A stretch of DNA of 64,000 nt from contig NZ_LN679998.1 in NCBI RefSeq assembly GCF_000953675.1, forward strand, positions 2,668,102 to 2,732,101. Direction: 5' to 3'. Below the pieces are notes generated by a model. The model saw nothing but the letters and a program-made list of their open reading frames with translations. It ran no database searches and was not told the origin of the DNA. Both the position numbers and the translations under genes were made by a program. The stretch comes from Paraclostridium sordellii (GTDB taxonomy: Bacteria > Bacillota > Clostridia > Peptostreptococcales > Peptostreptococcaceae). The stretch's first letter is position 1, and each line of letters begins with the position of its first letter. Below, piece after piece: positions 1-8,362 of the stretch.

Positions 1-345
1 AAGCTTCCCATCTAGTGAAAGTTCGCCTATAAACATACTTTCATCTAAAAATTCATCTTCTTGGTCTATAAGATTTCTTAAAATTCCTATTGCAATTGGC
101 AAATCAAAGTATGAACCCTCTTTTTTCATATCTGCAGGAGATAAATTAACAACTATCCTTGAATTTGGAAACTTAAATCCACTGTTTAAAATTGCTGATT
201 TTACCCTTTCCCTTGATTCTTTTATTGCTACTCCAGCTAGTCCAACAACGCTAAAACAAGGAATTCCATTTGATATATCAACTTCGACCTTAACAATAAT
301 TCCGTCAATTCCTATAAGAGTACTTGATTTTATAATACTTAACAT
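1..345 (-). CDS. YifB/ComM-family AAA ATPase (N-terminal part)
   Basis: Only the first 115 codons are present; the gene runs off the left edge. The N-terminus (MLSIIKSSTLIGIDGIIVKV) and the later SGFKFPNSRIVVNLSPADMKKEG stretch are typical of the Mg-chelatase-like YifB/ComM family, which has an N-terminal Lon-like ChlI fold ahead of a MoxR-type AAA domain. ComM is a helicase that assists natural transformation in Gram-negative bacteria; the role in Firmicutes is unsettled. The ATG is preceded by an AGAAGAGG ribosome-binding site. yraN lies 21 bp upstream, and the yraN-yifB pairing is conserved in clostridia. Confidence 0.9.
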   Translation of the reverse strand, partial: MLSIIKSSTLIGIDGIIVKVEVDISNGIPCFSVVGLAGVAIKESRERVKSAILNSGFKFPNSRIVVNLSPADMKKEGSYFDLPIAIGILRNLIDQEDEFLDESMFIGELSLDGKL

Positions 346-366
346 ATTTATACCTCTTCTATTTTT

Positions 367-711
367 TTAAAAAGCACTTTCAATGTGATTAACTTTTCGA
401 TCTTTTAAATATATTTCTATTACATCAAATCTTACTTGTACATTTTCTAAATTATTAACTGCCATATAATATTTTGCAACATTTGTTATTTTTGATCTTT
501 TTTTATAATTAACAGCTTCTGCTGGATATCCAAACTTATTGCTATTTCTAGATTTCACTTCAATAAATAAAATTAAATCTTCTATTTTTGCTATTATGTC
601 TATTTCTCCAAGCTTAATTTTGTAGTTATTTTTTATAATATATATCCCCTTATTCTTTAAGTACTCTGTTGCAATTTTTTCACCTAATCTACCTTTTTCA
701 ATATTATTCAT
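367..711 (-). CDS. yraN: YraN-family (UPF0102) nuclease-like protein
   Basis: 114 aa, the full length for UPF0102. The restriction-endonuclease-like fold is visible in order: GRLGEKIATEYLKNKG helix, NYKIKLGEIDIIAKIEDLILFIEVKSR core with the G-E-I-D-x15-E-V-K signature (metal-binding Asp, Glu and Lys), then the Y-P-A-E-A-V helix. The family resembles Holliday-junction resolvases but has no agreed substrate. The ATG has a GAGGAAATAT ribosome-binding site. It sits directly upstream of yifB, probably in one transcript. Confidence 0.9.
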   Translation of the reverse strand: MNNIEKGRLGEKIATEYLKNKGIYIIKNNYKIKLGEIDIIAKIEDLILFIEVKSRNSNKFGYPAEAVNYKKRSKITNVAKYYMAVNNLENVQVRFDVIEIYLKDRKVNHIESAF

Positions 712-897
712 ATATATTTCCTCATTTTTAATTTTTCTACATTATTGTCATTACTTATATGTAGTATACAAATTTTTTAAATAATTGATTTTTAAGTATT
801 AAGTTGAATGCACACTAAAAATATATTAGTATCTATATATAAATCTAGCATTAAGAAAAAAATTAATTTTAATAAGTTTTTTATATAAATGAAACAA

Positions 898-930
898 TAA
901 AAAAATGGACTATTGAAATAGCCCATTTTT
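898..930 (-). terminator. Rho-independent terminator of the alpha-hydroxy-acid oxidase gene
   Basis: A 10-bp stem (ATGGGCTATT / AATAGTCCAT, one G-U) with a 2-nt loop is followed on the minus strand by a seven-T run. It lies just past the stop codon of the oxidase gene. The remaining spacer to yraN (about 712-897) is very AT-rich, and I see no gene in it. Confidence 0.85.
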
Positions 931-932
931 AT

Positions 933-1955
933 TTAGTCTCTTTTAAATATTACTTTATCATTTATAGATTTAATATCTTTACATCCTGTTAGTATCATTG
1001 TAGATTCAAGTTCATTTATTAGCTTTTTAACATACATATCTACACCTTCACTAAGTCCCCCAAATGAAGCTGTAACAAATGGTCTACCTATTAGTACTCC
1101 ATCTGCTCCAAGCCCTAACATTTTAACTACATCAACACCTGTTCTAACCCCTCCATCTGCAAGAACTATTAGTTTACCTTTAACAGTTTTTGCAATGTCT
1201 TCTAATACATCACAAACCCCAGGAGTATAATCTAGAACTCTTCCTCCATGATTTGATACTACTATAGCGTCAACTCCAGCTTCTACAGCCATTAAAGCAT
1301 CTTCTTTAGTCATTATACCTTTTAATATGAAAGGCAACTTTGTAGATGCTTTTAAATCTTTTATAGCTTCAACAGATTTAGGTTCTACTGTTTTTCCGTG
1401 CATAGATAATGTAACTAATCCACAGGCATCTATATCTACACCTATTGCAAAGGCACCTGCTTCTTCTGCTAATTTTATTTTTCTTTTTATATCTGAATTT
1501 TCCCAAGGTTTTATAAATACAATTCCATTACCATCAAATTCTTTAAGCACTCTTAAATTTTCTATTAAAAATTCATCAACTGCCGTATCTCCAACCATAG
1601 GATATATATCATTTTTTAAACATCCATCAACAACACTAGTTATGTATTCTCTTTCTGTTAATTTCCCACCCATATTTAAAGTTGTTCCTGTTAGTGGAGC
1701 TGCAAATATAGGAGCTTTCATTTTTCTTCCGAATAATTCTATAGTAGTATCTGGATTTTTCACATTATGTATAACTCTCATATTTAACTTTACTCTATCT
1801 AAACTCTTAAAGTTATCTATAAATGCACTTCCACTTCCTTTACCACCCATTCCAGGAACTTCTCCAGCACATACAACTCCATTACAGACCTTACATACTC
1901 TGCAACTTCCATTTAAATTCTCTCTTGCATTTTTTAACATTTCTTTATATTCCAC
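933..1955 (-). CDS. FMN-dependent alpha-hydroxy-acid oxidase/dehydrogenase (lactate oxidase-like)
   Basis: 340 aa TIM-barrel flavoprotein of the glycolate oxidase/lactate dehydrogenase family, which oxidises an L-2-hydroxy acid to the 2-oxo acid. Visible family motifs are the ILKGIMTKEDA phosphate-binding Lys, the catalytic SNHGGRVLD (His and Arg) near residue 235, and LADGGVRTGVDVVKMLGLGADGVLIGRP near the C-terminus. An extra N-terminal segment (about residues 18-32) carries four Cys as C-x2-C-x2-C-x4-C, which standard members lack. Translation starts at GTG after GGGAG. The gene is monocistronic, with its own promoter and an operator-like dyad upstream and a terminator downstream. The substrate is not known; lactate is a guess. 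Confidence 0.85.
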   Translation of the reverse strand: MEYKEMLKNARENLNGSCRVCKVCNGVVCAGEVPGMGGKGSGSAFIDNFKSLDRVKLNMRVIHNVKNPDTTIELFGRKMKAPIFAAPLTGTTLNMGGKLTEREYITSVVDGCLKNDIYPMVGDTAVDEFLIENLRVLKEFDGNGIVFIKPWENSDIKRKIKLAEEAGAFAIGVDIDACGLVTLSMHGKTVEPKSVEAIKDLKASTKLPFILKGIMTKEDALMAVEAGVDAIVVSNHGGRVLDYTPGVCDVLEDIAKTVKGKLIVLADGGVRTGVDVVKMLGLGADGVLIGRPFVTASFGGLSEGVDMYVKKLINELESTMILTGCKDIKSINDKVIFKRD

Positions 1956-1971
1956 TTAAAACTCTCCCTTC

Positions 1972-2021
1972 ATACTGTTTTAACAGTATAATTATACCAC
2001 TTCAGATAAATTTTACAGTAT
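1972..2021 (-). promoter_or_regulatory. Promoter -10 and operator-like dyad of the oxidase gene
   Basis: On the minus strand a perfect TATAAT (1991-1996) is followed immediately by the dyad ATACTGTTAAAACAGTAT (1972-1989; 8-bp arms, 2-bp centre). A third related half-site, ATACTGTA, lies at 2014-2021, about where a -35 box would be. No good -35 hexamer is present, which is common for regulated promoters. The arrangement suggests a dimeric regulator covering the transcription start; its identity is unknown. Confidence 0.55.
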
Positions 2022-2780
2022 GTTCTTTAAAAAACTTCTTCTATGTATCGATGTTATTCCATGTTCTCTTATTGCTTTATAATGTTGGTCTGTGCCATAC
2101 CCTTTATGAGACGCAAATCCATATTCTGGATACATTTTATCATATTCATACATTATGCTATCCCTTGTAACTTTAGCTAATATACTAGCTGCTGCAATAG
2201 ATATAGACTTTGAATCTCCTTTGATGATAGATTTTTGTTCTATATCTACATCTGGAATATGAGCTGCATCTACTAATAAATAATCTGGTTTTTGTTTCAA
2301 GCAATTTACAGCCTTTTTCATAGCCATATAAGTTGCATTTAATATGTTATATTCATCTATCTCATCTTTTTGCACTATACCTATGCCATAATCTAGAGCC
2401 TCTTCTTTTATTATTTCAAACAACTCATCTCTTTTTGCTTCACTTAACTTTTTAGAATCATTTATTCCTTCTATTTTAGTTCCTGGTTTAAATACTACAA
2501 CAGCCGCTACAACTGGTCCTGCTAAAGGTCCCCTTCCGGCTTCATCTATTCCACCTATGTATGTAAATCCTTTTTCATAGCCTTCATTTTCAAATATATT
2601 TATCATTTCTAGTCTTTCATTTTCAGCTCTCATTTTATCTAACTTTTTAGCTAATTTTACAGCTATGTTTTTTACTGACTTTCTTTCATCATCTTTTAAT
2701 ATATCTATATACTTTAAATATTCGTCTGTACTAATATTTTCTATAATTGAATTTATTTCTTTTACACTTTTTTCTTTCAT
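2013..2780 (-). CDS. rnhB: Ribonuclease HII
   Basis: 255 aa. It cleaves the RNA strand of RNA-DNA hybrids and starts removal of single ribonucleotides from DNA. The catalytic core starts near residue 75 with YIGGIDEAGRGPLAGPVVAA (first Asp and Glu of the DEDD set), followed by NDSKKLSEAKRDELFEII, DYLLVDAAH and SKSISIAAASILAKVTRD, and ends with the family tail GYGTDQHYKAIREHGIT. The roughly 70-residue helical N-terminal extension is usual in Firmicute RnhB. An AAAGGAG site precedes the ATG. Confidence 0.96.
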   Translation of the reverse strand: MKEKSVKEINSIIENISTDEYLKYIDILKDDERKSVKNIAVKLAKKLDKMRAENERLEMINIFENEGYEKGFTYIGGIDEAGRGPLAGPVVAAVVVFKPGTKIEGINDSKKLSEAKRDELFEIIKEEALDYGIGIVQKDEIDEYNILNATYMAMKKAVNCLKQKPDYLLVDAAHIPDVDIEQKSIIKGDSKSISIAAASILAKVTRDSIMYEYDKMYPEYGFASHKGYGTDQHYKAIREHGITSIHRRSFLKNIL

Positions 2781-2820
2781 TCATAATTCTCCTTTATTTT
2801 TTCTATTATTATATTTTATC

Positions 2821-2860
2821 AAAAAATTAAAGTGCTTAATATAAATTTAAGCACTTTAAT
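2821..2860 (-). terminator. Terminator of nrdJ
   Basis: 13-bp perfect stem (TTAAAGTGCTTAA with its complement, 2827-2859) with a 7-nt AT loop and a minus-strand T run at 2821-2826, directly after the nrdJ stop codon. Confidence 0.88.
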
Positions 2861-2870
2861 TAAAATTATC

Positions 2871-4988
2871 TTAATTACATCCACTGTAGCCACATTTTAA
2901 ACAAATACTACATCCTCCAGTATTAGCCATTTGCTCATTACCACATTCAGGGCATATAAATTTCTCATCTGATTCTATTGTAATTGCTAATTCTTCTTTA
3001 ACTTTTTCTTTCTCTTTTGCAGGCTTTTCATTTATAAGAACTCCACTTCTTCTACATCCATCTCTGTATATAGTTATTCCTTTTAACTTAGCTTTCCATG
3101 CTTTCATATAAATTTCATAAACATCTTCTACAGTTGTTTCATTAGGTAAGTTTATAGTAGAAGAAATAGATGCATCAATATATTTTTGCCATGCTTGTTG
3201 CATTTTTATTCTTTCATTATAATCTAAATTCATAGCTGTAACAAATATGTCTGGCAGTTCACTTTCATCTGTTATTCCATTTAAATCCATATATTCTTTA
3301 ACTATAGGAGTATATACCTTGTAATAAACATCTTCATCATGTAAACTTTCTGTTTTTCTTATATAAGATAAATTAAATATAGGTTCTATTCCTCCACTTA
3401 TGCCAAGCATAGTAGATATAGACCCTGTCGGTGGTATAGTAAGTAGTTGAGAGTTTCTAAGCCCATAATCTCTAACCAAATCTTTTATGTTTTCATCAAT
3501 ATTTTCTTTAAAGAATTTTGACTTAAATATGGCTTCTTCTTTATACTCTTTAAATGGTCCATATTCTTTTGCAAGTAATGCAGACTGTTTTACTGCTTCA
3601 TTTAGCATTGTTTTTGCAATTAAACTACACAACTCTATAGACTTATCTGAACCATATCTTAAGTTCATTTTTATAAGCATATCTCCAATTCCCATTACAC
3701 CTAGTCCAATTTGTCTATACTTTTCTACACTTTCTTGTTGTTCTTTTAACGGATGTAGTTTTAATCCTTCATCTAAAACCTGATTTAAGGCTATTACAGC
3801 CTCTCTAACGCATGCTTTAAACTTATTAATATCAAACATTGCATTTTCATAAAATGGCTGTATAACAAACTCAGATAAGTTTATAGACCCAAGTAAACAA
3901 CTTCCTCCACTTGGAAGAGGTTCTTCTGCACATGGATTAACTCCAGAATGTAAAAATGTATTATCTTCACTCATAATATGATTATTTTTTATATTATCCC
4001 AAAATAATAAACCTGGTTCTGCATAATCCCAATTATTTTTACAAAGTTTCATAAATAACTTTCTAGCACTTATTTCTTTTTCTATATATTCATCATTTGC
4101 TTCTACCTTAAATTCACATTTGTATAAATCATCATTTTCAACTGCTTCCATAAATTCATCATTTATTTTTATGGAAATATTAGCTTTTGTTATCTTAGTT
4201 AAATCTGTTTTTATATCTATAAAATCTTCTATATCCGGATGACTAACATCCATAGATATCATCAGTGCTCCTCTTCTTCCTCTTTGACCTATTAATCCAG
4301 TAGTCATACTGTAAAGTTCCATAAATGAAACTGCCCCTGTTGTATTTTTAGCTGAATTATTTACTCTAGCGCCCTTTGGTCTTAACTTTGATATATCTAT
4401 TCCAACACCTCCACCATAACTAAATGTTCTAGCAAGTTTTTTTGCTGTATCAAAAATATCTTCTAAGTTATCTTTAGGAGGTTCTAGCACGTAACAGTTT
4501 GAGTATGTAACTTTTAATCCATCTTTATATAGTCCTCTATTTGCAAGAATTCTACCTGCAAACAAGAATTTTTTCTGTCTTATTAGTTTTTCTATTCTTG
4601 TATTTTTAGCTGAAATTCTATTTATCCATTCATCAAAATTCTCATCATTATATCTGTATTTATTTTTCCATATAGATTTTTGTAATTCATCCATATCCCA
4701 AGGTTTTTTTCTTACACTAGCTCTTTTTTCTCTATATAATATATAATGTTTTGCAACATCTTTTCTATCCGATTCCATAAGTAATACTTCTACTAGATCT
4801 TGTATTTCTTCTACAGTTAATACTTTTTGCTTACTTTTAAATATTTCTTCTACCTTTTTAGCAATTTCTTTTCCAAGTTTTTTATCTATACCGTTTTCGC
4901 TGTTTATAGTTGATTTATACACTGCATCTTCAATTTTTGCTTTACTAAATCTTTCTATACTTCCATCTCTCTTTATAATCTTTTCCAT
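2871..4988 (-). CDS. nrdJ: Class II (adenosylcobalamin-dependent) ribonucleotide reductase
   Basis: 705 aa. It reduces ribonucleotides to deoxyribonucleotides with a B12-derived radical and needs no oxygen. An ATP-cone occupies about residues 1-90 (IIKRDGSIERFSKAKIEDAV), followed by the ten-stranded barrel with SNCYVLEPP, the active-site loop NPCAEEPLPSGGSCLLGSINLSEF, and TIPPTGSISTMLG. It ends in a four-Cys zinc-ribbon-like tail (CPECG...CLKCGYSGC) of the kind that carries redox-active Cys in NrdJ. The start at 4988 is chosen because GGAGG lies 5 bases upstream and the promoter -10 lies at 5019-5024. The in-frame upstream ATG at 5033 would be upstream of the transcription start. Confidence 0.95.
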   Translation of the reverse strand: MEKIIKRDGSIERFSKAKIEDAVYKSTINSENGIDKKLGKEIAKKVEEIFKSKQKVLTVEEIQDLVEVLLMESDRKDVAKHYILYREKRASVRKKPWDMDELQKSIWKNKYRYNDENFDEWINRISAKNTRIEKLIRQKKFLFAGRILANRGLYKDGLKVTYSNCYVLEPPKDNLEDIFDTAKKLARTFSYGGGVGIDISKLRPKGARVNNSAKNTTGAVSFMELYSMTTGLIGQRGRRGALMISMDVSHPDIEDFIDIKTDLTKITKANISIKINDEFMEAVENDDLYKCEFKVEANDEYIEKEISARKLFMKLCKNNWDYAEPGLLFWDNIKNNHIMSEDNTFLHSGVNPCAEEPLPSGGSCLLGSINLSEFVIQPFYENAMFDINKFKACVREAVIALNQVLDEGLKLHPLKEQQESVEKYRQIGLGVMGIGDMLIKMNLRYGSDKSIELCSLIAKTMLNEAVKQSALLAKEYGPFKEYKEEAIFKSKFFKENIDENIKDLVRDYGLRNSQLLTIPPTGSISTMLGISGGIEPIFNLSYIRKTESLHDEDVYYKVYTPIVKEYMDLNGITDESELPDIFVTAMNLDYNERIKMQQAWQKYIDASISSTINLPNETTVEDVYEIYMKAWKAKLKGITIYRDGCRRSGVLINEKPAKEKEKVKEELAITIESDEKFICPECGNEQMANTGGCSICLKCGYSGCN

Positions 4989-5018
4989 TTCTACCTCCAA
5001 ATAAAATCCTTTTGCTTT

Positions 5019-5047
5019 ATTATATAGATACACGTTTTTAATAACAA
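5019..5047 (-). promoter_or_regulatory. SigA-type promoter of nrdJ
   Basis: TTGTTA (5042-5047), 17-bp spacer, TATAAT (5019-5024) on the minus strand. The -10 is perfect and the -35 matches 4 of 6. The predicted start near 5012 leaves a short leader before the GGAGG and ATG at 4988. Confidence 0.7.
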
Positions 5048-5174
5048 ATTAAACATCTATTATATATTAATCTACTAAAATTCATTTTCCTTATACCTAT
5101 ATTTCAAAATTTAAAAGTTATTATTTATTTAGTTTTAAAATAGTAGTTATTTAAGTTATATACAAAAATATATA

Positions 5175-5204
5175 TAAAAAGCCGTTGATATAATATCAAC
5201 GACT
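5175..5204 (-). terminator. Terminator of brnQ
   Basis: Stem GTCGTTGATA / TATCAACGGC (one G-U, 3-nt loop, 5181-5203) followed on the minus strand by TTTTTATATA, 16 bp past the brnQ stop codon. Confidence 0.85.
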
Positions 5205-5219
5205 TTTAGCTTCTTTATA

Positions 5220-6545
5220 TTAATCTAACTCTGGACTTACACTACATTCAGTAGTCTTAACAAGACTTCCAAGTAAACCTCCTACTATTGCAGGAACTAT
5301 CCAGTTAAATCCTAATTTTGTAAATGGTAATGAACTTAAGAATGGTATGTGTATTGGTAATCCATAAGTACTAGATAGTGAATTTACAACTCCTAGTATA
5401 CTAACCAATAATGTTACATATGCTGCACCCTTAACTATATTTGTATTTTTAATTTTATTTGAGAATAAAGTTGTTATTACTAATAGTATCGTTACAGGGT
5501 AAACCATATCTAATATAGGTGCTGAAACTTTTATTATAGTATTTACTCCGAAATTAGATACTATGGCACTGAATATACATACTATTGTAACTACTACTTC
5601 ATATTTTAATTTATTGTTAGTAAGTTTTGTAAAGTATTGTCCTGTTGCTGAAGTTAATCCTATAGCAGTTGTTAAACAAGCTAGTGCAACAATTATACCT
5701 AATATAACCTTTCCTGGATATCCAAGTAATTGTTCTGTTATACCAACTATTAAAGACGTTTGAGATATTGTACTTATATCTACTCCAGCATATCCTTGAG
5801 ATATTGTAGCTCCTAAGTAAGTAAGTCCTCCGTATACAAAACAAAGAGCAACTCCAGCTACTATACCAGCTTTTATAGTTAATTTAACCTTCTCTGAATT
5901 TTCTTTGTATCCTTTATTATGAAGAGATGCTATTACTATAGTTGAAAGTGCAACTGCTCCTAATGCATCCATTGTTTGATATCCTTGTGAAATCCCATTT
6001 GAGAATACACTATCAACTAAAGTCTTTGGACTTATTTCTCCTAATGGTGTAACAACTCCCTTTATTATTAAAACTGCTAACGCTATTAAAAGTGCTGGTG
6101 TTAATACTTTACCTATTATATCAACAACCTTAGAAGGTCTAATAGTAAGTAATAATACTATAGCAAAGAATATTATAGAGAATATCACTGGAGATATTGA
6201 GTTTCCAACTATAGGTTGAACCCCCATCTCAAATGTTGTAGCTGCTGTTCTAGGTATTGCTAATAATGGCCCTAGGCATATCATTATGGCAACTCCAATT
6301 ATCTTAGCTAACGTATTACCTGATCTGTCTAATATTTTATTGACATCTCCACCACATTTAGCTGCAGCTGCTATTGCTAATAATGCTAACCCTACATCTG
6401 CTAATATAAATCCTGAGAAACCTGTCATCCAGCTTTCACCTGATATAACTCCTAAAAATGGAGGAAATATAAGGTTTCCTGCTCCAAAGAACATCGCGAA
6501 TAGTGCAAATCCTACTACAATTATATCTTTGTTTGTATTGTTCAT
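5220..6545 (-). CDS. brnQ: Branched-chain amino acid:cation symporter BrnQ
   Basis: 441 aa polytopic membrane protein with about 12 hydrophobic segments, the usual length for the LIVCS family that imports Leu, Ile and Val with Na+ or H+. Family hallmarks are the N-terminal VVGFALFAMFFGAGNLIFPP segment, the central DALGAVALSTIVIAS, and QTSLIVGITEQLLGYPGKVILG. An AGGGGGC site precedes the ATG. It stands alone between two terminators, with a near-perfect SigA promoter and a CodY-like box at the start site, which fits repression when branched-chain amino acids are plentiful. Confidence 0.95.
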   Translation of the reverse strand: MNNTNKDIIVVGFALFAMFFGAGNLIFPPFLGVISGESWMTGFSGFILADVGLALLAIAAAAKCGGDVNKILDRSGNTLAKIIGVAIMICLGPLLAIPRTAATTFEMGVQPIVGNSISPVIFSIIFFAIVLLLTIRPSKVVDIIGKVLTPALLIALAVLIIKGVVTPLGEISPKTLVDSVFSNGISQGYQTMDALGAVALSTIVIASLHNKGYKENSEKVKLTIKAGIVAGVALCFVYGGLTYLGATISQGYAGVDISTISQTSLIVGITEQLLGYPGKVILGIIVALACLTTAIGLTSATGQYFTKLTNNKLKYEVVVTIVCIFSAIVSNFGVNTIIKVSAPILDMVYPVTILLVITTLFSNKIKNTNIVKGAAYVTLLVSILGVVNSLSSTYGLPIHIPFLSSLPFTKLGFNWIVPAIVGGLLGSLVKTTECSVSPELD

Positions 6546-6579
6546 ACTAAAGCCCCCTAAAAAGTTTTCTTGTTTATTA

Positions 6580-6594
6580 AATATTCTGAATATA
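6580..6594 (-). promoter_or_regulatory. CodY-box-like site at the brnQ start
   Basis: TATATTCAGAATATT on the minus strand matches the CodY consensus AATTTTCWGAAAATT at 12 of 15 positions, including the whole TTCAGAA core. It directly abuts the -10 box, so binding would block initiation. brnQ genes are established CodY targets in Firmicutes; this site is inferred from sequence only. Confidence 0.55.
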
Positions 6595-6622
6595 TTATAT
6601 TACACATTTTCCTAACTGTCAA
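6594..6622 (-). promoter_or_regulatory. SigA promoter of brnQ
   Basis: Both boxes are perfect: TTGACA (6617-6622), 17-bp spacer, TATAAT (6594-6599) on the minus strand, about 50 bp before the brnQ ATG. Confidence 0.88.
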
Positions 6623-6749
6623 TAATTTTAACAATATATGCAATATTCTCAATATTTAGTTTTTTATTAAATTTAACCAAATTTGCTTTATTTTTAACGA
6701 ATTTACATAAAAAATTTATTTTTCGTATAATCGATTTTTTTCATTTTTT

Positions 6750-6847
6750 TGTAAAAAAATAAGAGATTATGTCGATATTATTTAAAAACAATTTCTTTTT
6801 AGTATTTTAAAACTGTTCTCAAAATTTTATCTCATAATCTCTTATTT
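6750..6847 (-). terminator. Long-loop inverted repeat, probable terminator of rbgA
   Basis: A perfect 15-bp inverted repeat (6757-6771 with 6833-6847) encloses 61 nt and is followed on the minus strand by a seven-T tract. It begins 9 bp beyond the rbgA stop. Termination is the simplest reading, but the 61-nt loop is much longer than in the other terminators here. The rest of the 310-bp gap to brnQ (about 6623-6750) shows no gene. Confidence 0.6.
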
Positions 6848-6855
6848 AAATATTG

Positions 6856-7761
6856 TTAATCTATAATCATTTCTTTAGGAGTTTCTAAAGTAATTCTTCC
6901 TATTTTACCATCTCTAAACTCATTTAATACTGTTGTAGCGATTCTAGTATAATCAAGTTCATTCTTTCTAAGTATTAATCCTCTTTTAACTCCAATCATT
7001 TCCATTGTATCTATAGGAGTTTCTCCTAAATGATCTAACTTATATCTTTCTTTTAACTTTTCAGGCTCAATTTCCATTAACTTTTCAATTAATTTAAGAC
7101 CTAATGTATCTACATCTAAAACTTCATCTTTTATAGCTCTACAAAAAGCTAACTTTAATGCAACTTCTTCATCTTCAAATTTAGGCCATAGTATACCTGG
7201 CGTATCTAGTAACTCTAAGTTTCCTCTTAGTTTAACCCATTGTTTACCTTTAGTAACACCTGGTCTATCTCCAGTTTGAGTACTTTTTCTTCCTGTAAGT
7301 TTATTTATTAGAGAAGATTTACCTACGTTTGGTATTCCAACTATCATTATTCTTATAGGTCTTTCTATTCTTCCCTTTTTAACCAAAGCTTCCATCTTTT
7401 CTTTAGTTTCATTCTTACATTCTTCTATTATTTTATTAACACCCTTACCTTTTAAAGTATCTACAGGTATTGCTTTTATACCTCTTTTTTTGTAATAATC
7501 TACCCATTGATTTAGTTTACTTGGATCTGATATATCACTTTTATTTAAAACTACAACTCTTGGCTTGTCTCCAACAAACTTATCAATATCAGGATTTCTA
7601 CTACTAAGTGGAATTCTCGCATCTAAAAGCTCTACTACAACATCGACTAATTTTAAATTATTTTTTACTAATTCTTTAGTTTTTTTCATATGTCCTGGAT
7701 ACCAGTTTATATGTAAACTGTCATCTCTCAAATATTCATCTGTCATTCTTTGTATTTTCAT
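6856..7761 (-). CDS. rbgA: Ribosome biogenesis GTPase YlqF/RbgA
   Basis: 301 aa circularly permuted GTPase needed for late 50S subunit maturation. The motifs appear in permuted order: G4 VVLNKSDI near residue 80, G1 GIPNVGKSSLIN near 150, then G3 DTPGIL near 195. The N-terminal HINWYPGHMKKT is diagnostic. The second Met codon (7761) is preferred over 7767 because AAGGAG lies 7 bases before it, whereas the first ATG almost touches that site. It is transcribed alone between the rplS terminator and its own terminator. Confidence 0.94.
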   Translation of the reverse strand: MKIQRMTDEYLRDDSLHINWYPGHMKKTKELVKNNLKLVDVVVELLDARIPLSSRNPDIDKFVGDKPRVVVLNKSDISDPSKLNQWVDYYKKRGIKAIPVDTLKGKGVNKIIEECKNETKEKMEALVKKGRIERPIRIMIVGIPNVGKSSLINKLTGRKSTQTGDRPGVTKGKQWVKLRGNLELLDTPGILWPKFEDEEVALKLAFCRAIKDEVLDVDTLGLKLIEKLMEIEPEKLKERYKLDHLGETPIDTMEMIGVKRGLILRKNELDYTRIATTVLNEFRDGKIGRITLETPKEMIID

Positions 7762-7883
7762 ATTCATTCTCCTTTTTATAATATTAAAAACACAAACTAT
7801 TTTTTATATTAAATTTTATAATTTATATTTATTTATATTTTTCAATTTTCTTAAATTTTATTAATAATAAAGTTTTACTATTT

Positions 7884-7913
7884 AAAAAAAGGAGACTGAA
7901 TCTTCAGTCCCCT
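7884..7913 (-). terminator. Terminator of the rimM-trmD-rplS operon
   Basis: Stem GGGGACTGAA / TTCAGTCTCC with one G-U and a 2-nt loop, then TTTTTTT on the minus strand, just after the rplS stop. Confidence 0.88.
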
Positions 7914-7929
7914 GTATAGTAAAGTTTAA

Positions 7930-8274
7930 TTATCTAGCTTCTTTTATCTTAGCAGCTTTACCTACTCTACCTCTTAAGTAGTTTAGTTTAGCTCTTCTTA
8001 CTTTACCTTTTCTAGTTACTTCTATCTTCTCTAATTTTGGAGAATGAACAGGGAATGTTCTTTCTACTCCAACGTTGAAAGATATTTTTCTTACAGTGAA
8101 AGTTTCTCTAGCTCCTCCACCTTGTCTCTTTAATACAACACCTTCGAATATTTGTATTCTTTCTCTTTTTCCTTCAACTATTCTAACGTGTACTTTTACA
8201 GTGTCCCCAGGTCCAAAGTTAGGAACATCGTTCTTTAATTGCTCTTGCTCTAATGATCTTAATATTTCGTTCAT
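7930..8274 (-). CDS. rplS: 50S ribosomal protein L19
   Basis: 114 aa, full length. It contributes to the subunit interface. Recognised by [29 protein letters not shown], the RRQG-like [14 protein letters not shown] segment, [18 protein letters not shown] and the basic end [25 protein letters not shown] precedes the ATG. It is last in the rimM-trmD-rplS group but has its own promoter and about a 70-nt leader, consistent with separate control of r-protein synthesis. Confidence 0.97.
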   Translation of the reverse strand: MNEILRSLEQEQLKNDVPNFGPGDTVKVHVRIVEGKRERIQIFEGVVLKRQGGGARETFTVRKISFNVGVERTFPVHSPKLEKIEVTRKGKVRRAKLNYLRGRVGKAAKIKEAR

Positions 8275-8356
8275 TTTAATCCTCCTGGTATCATAGACGC
8301 TCTTAATTACTTGACCATTTGTAAACAGAGGAACGCCCGTTTTTTATTTTTCAACA
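8275..8356 (-). promoter_or_regulatory. 5' leader of rplS (candidate L19 leader)
   Basis: Roughly 80 nt lie between the rplS promoter and the start codon, with a GC-richer patch (ACGGGCGTTCC) unlike the surrounding AT-rich spacers. L19 leader RNAs that bind the protein for autoregulation are known upstream of rplS in Firmicutes. I infer the assignment from position and composition and did not match a structure. Confidence 0.35.
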
Positions 8357-8362
8357 GATTTT

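Noticed and set aside
712-897. AT-rich spacer before yraN as a possible small gene or RNA
   Set aside because: No frame with a start and ribosome-binding site and no stable structure beyond the neighbouring terminator.
4989-5033. 15-residue N-terminal extension of nrdJ
   Set aside because: It overlaps the promoter -10 and would begin upstream of the predicted transcript start; a strong GGAGG fits the shorter start.
5563-5844. Overlapping open frames within brnQ and many plus-strand frames across the window
   Set aside because: They lie antisense to or in other frames of well-supported genes, have no family resemblance and mirror the codon pattern of the real gene.
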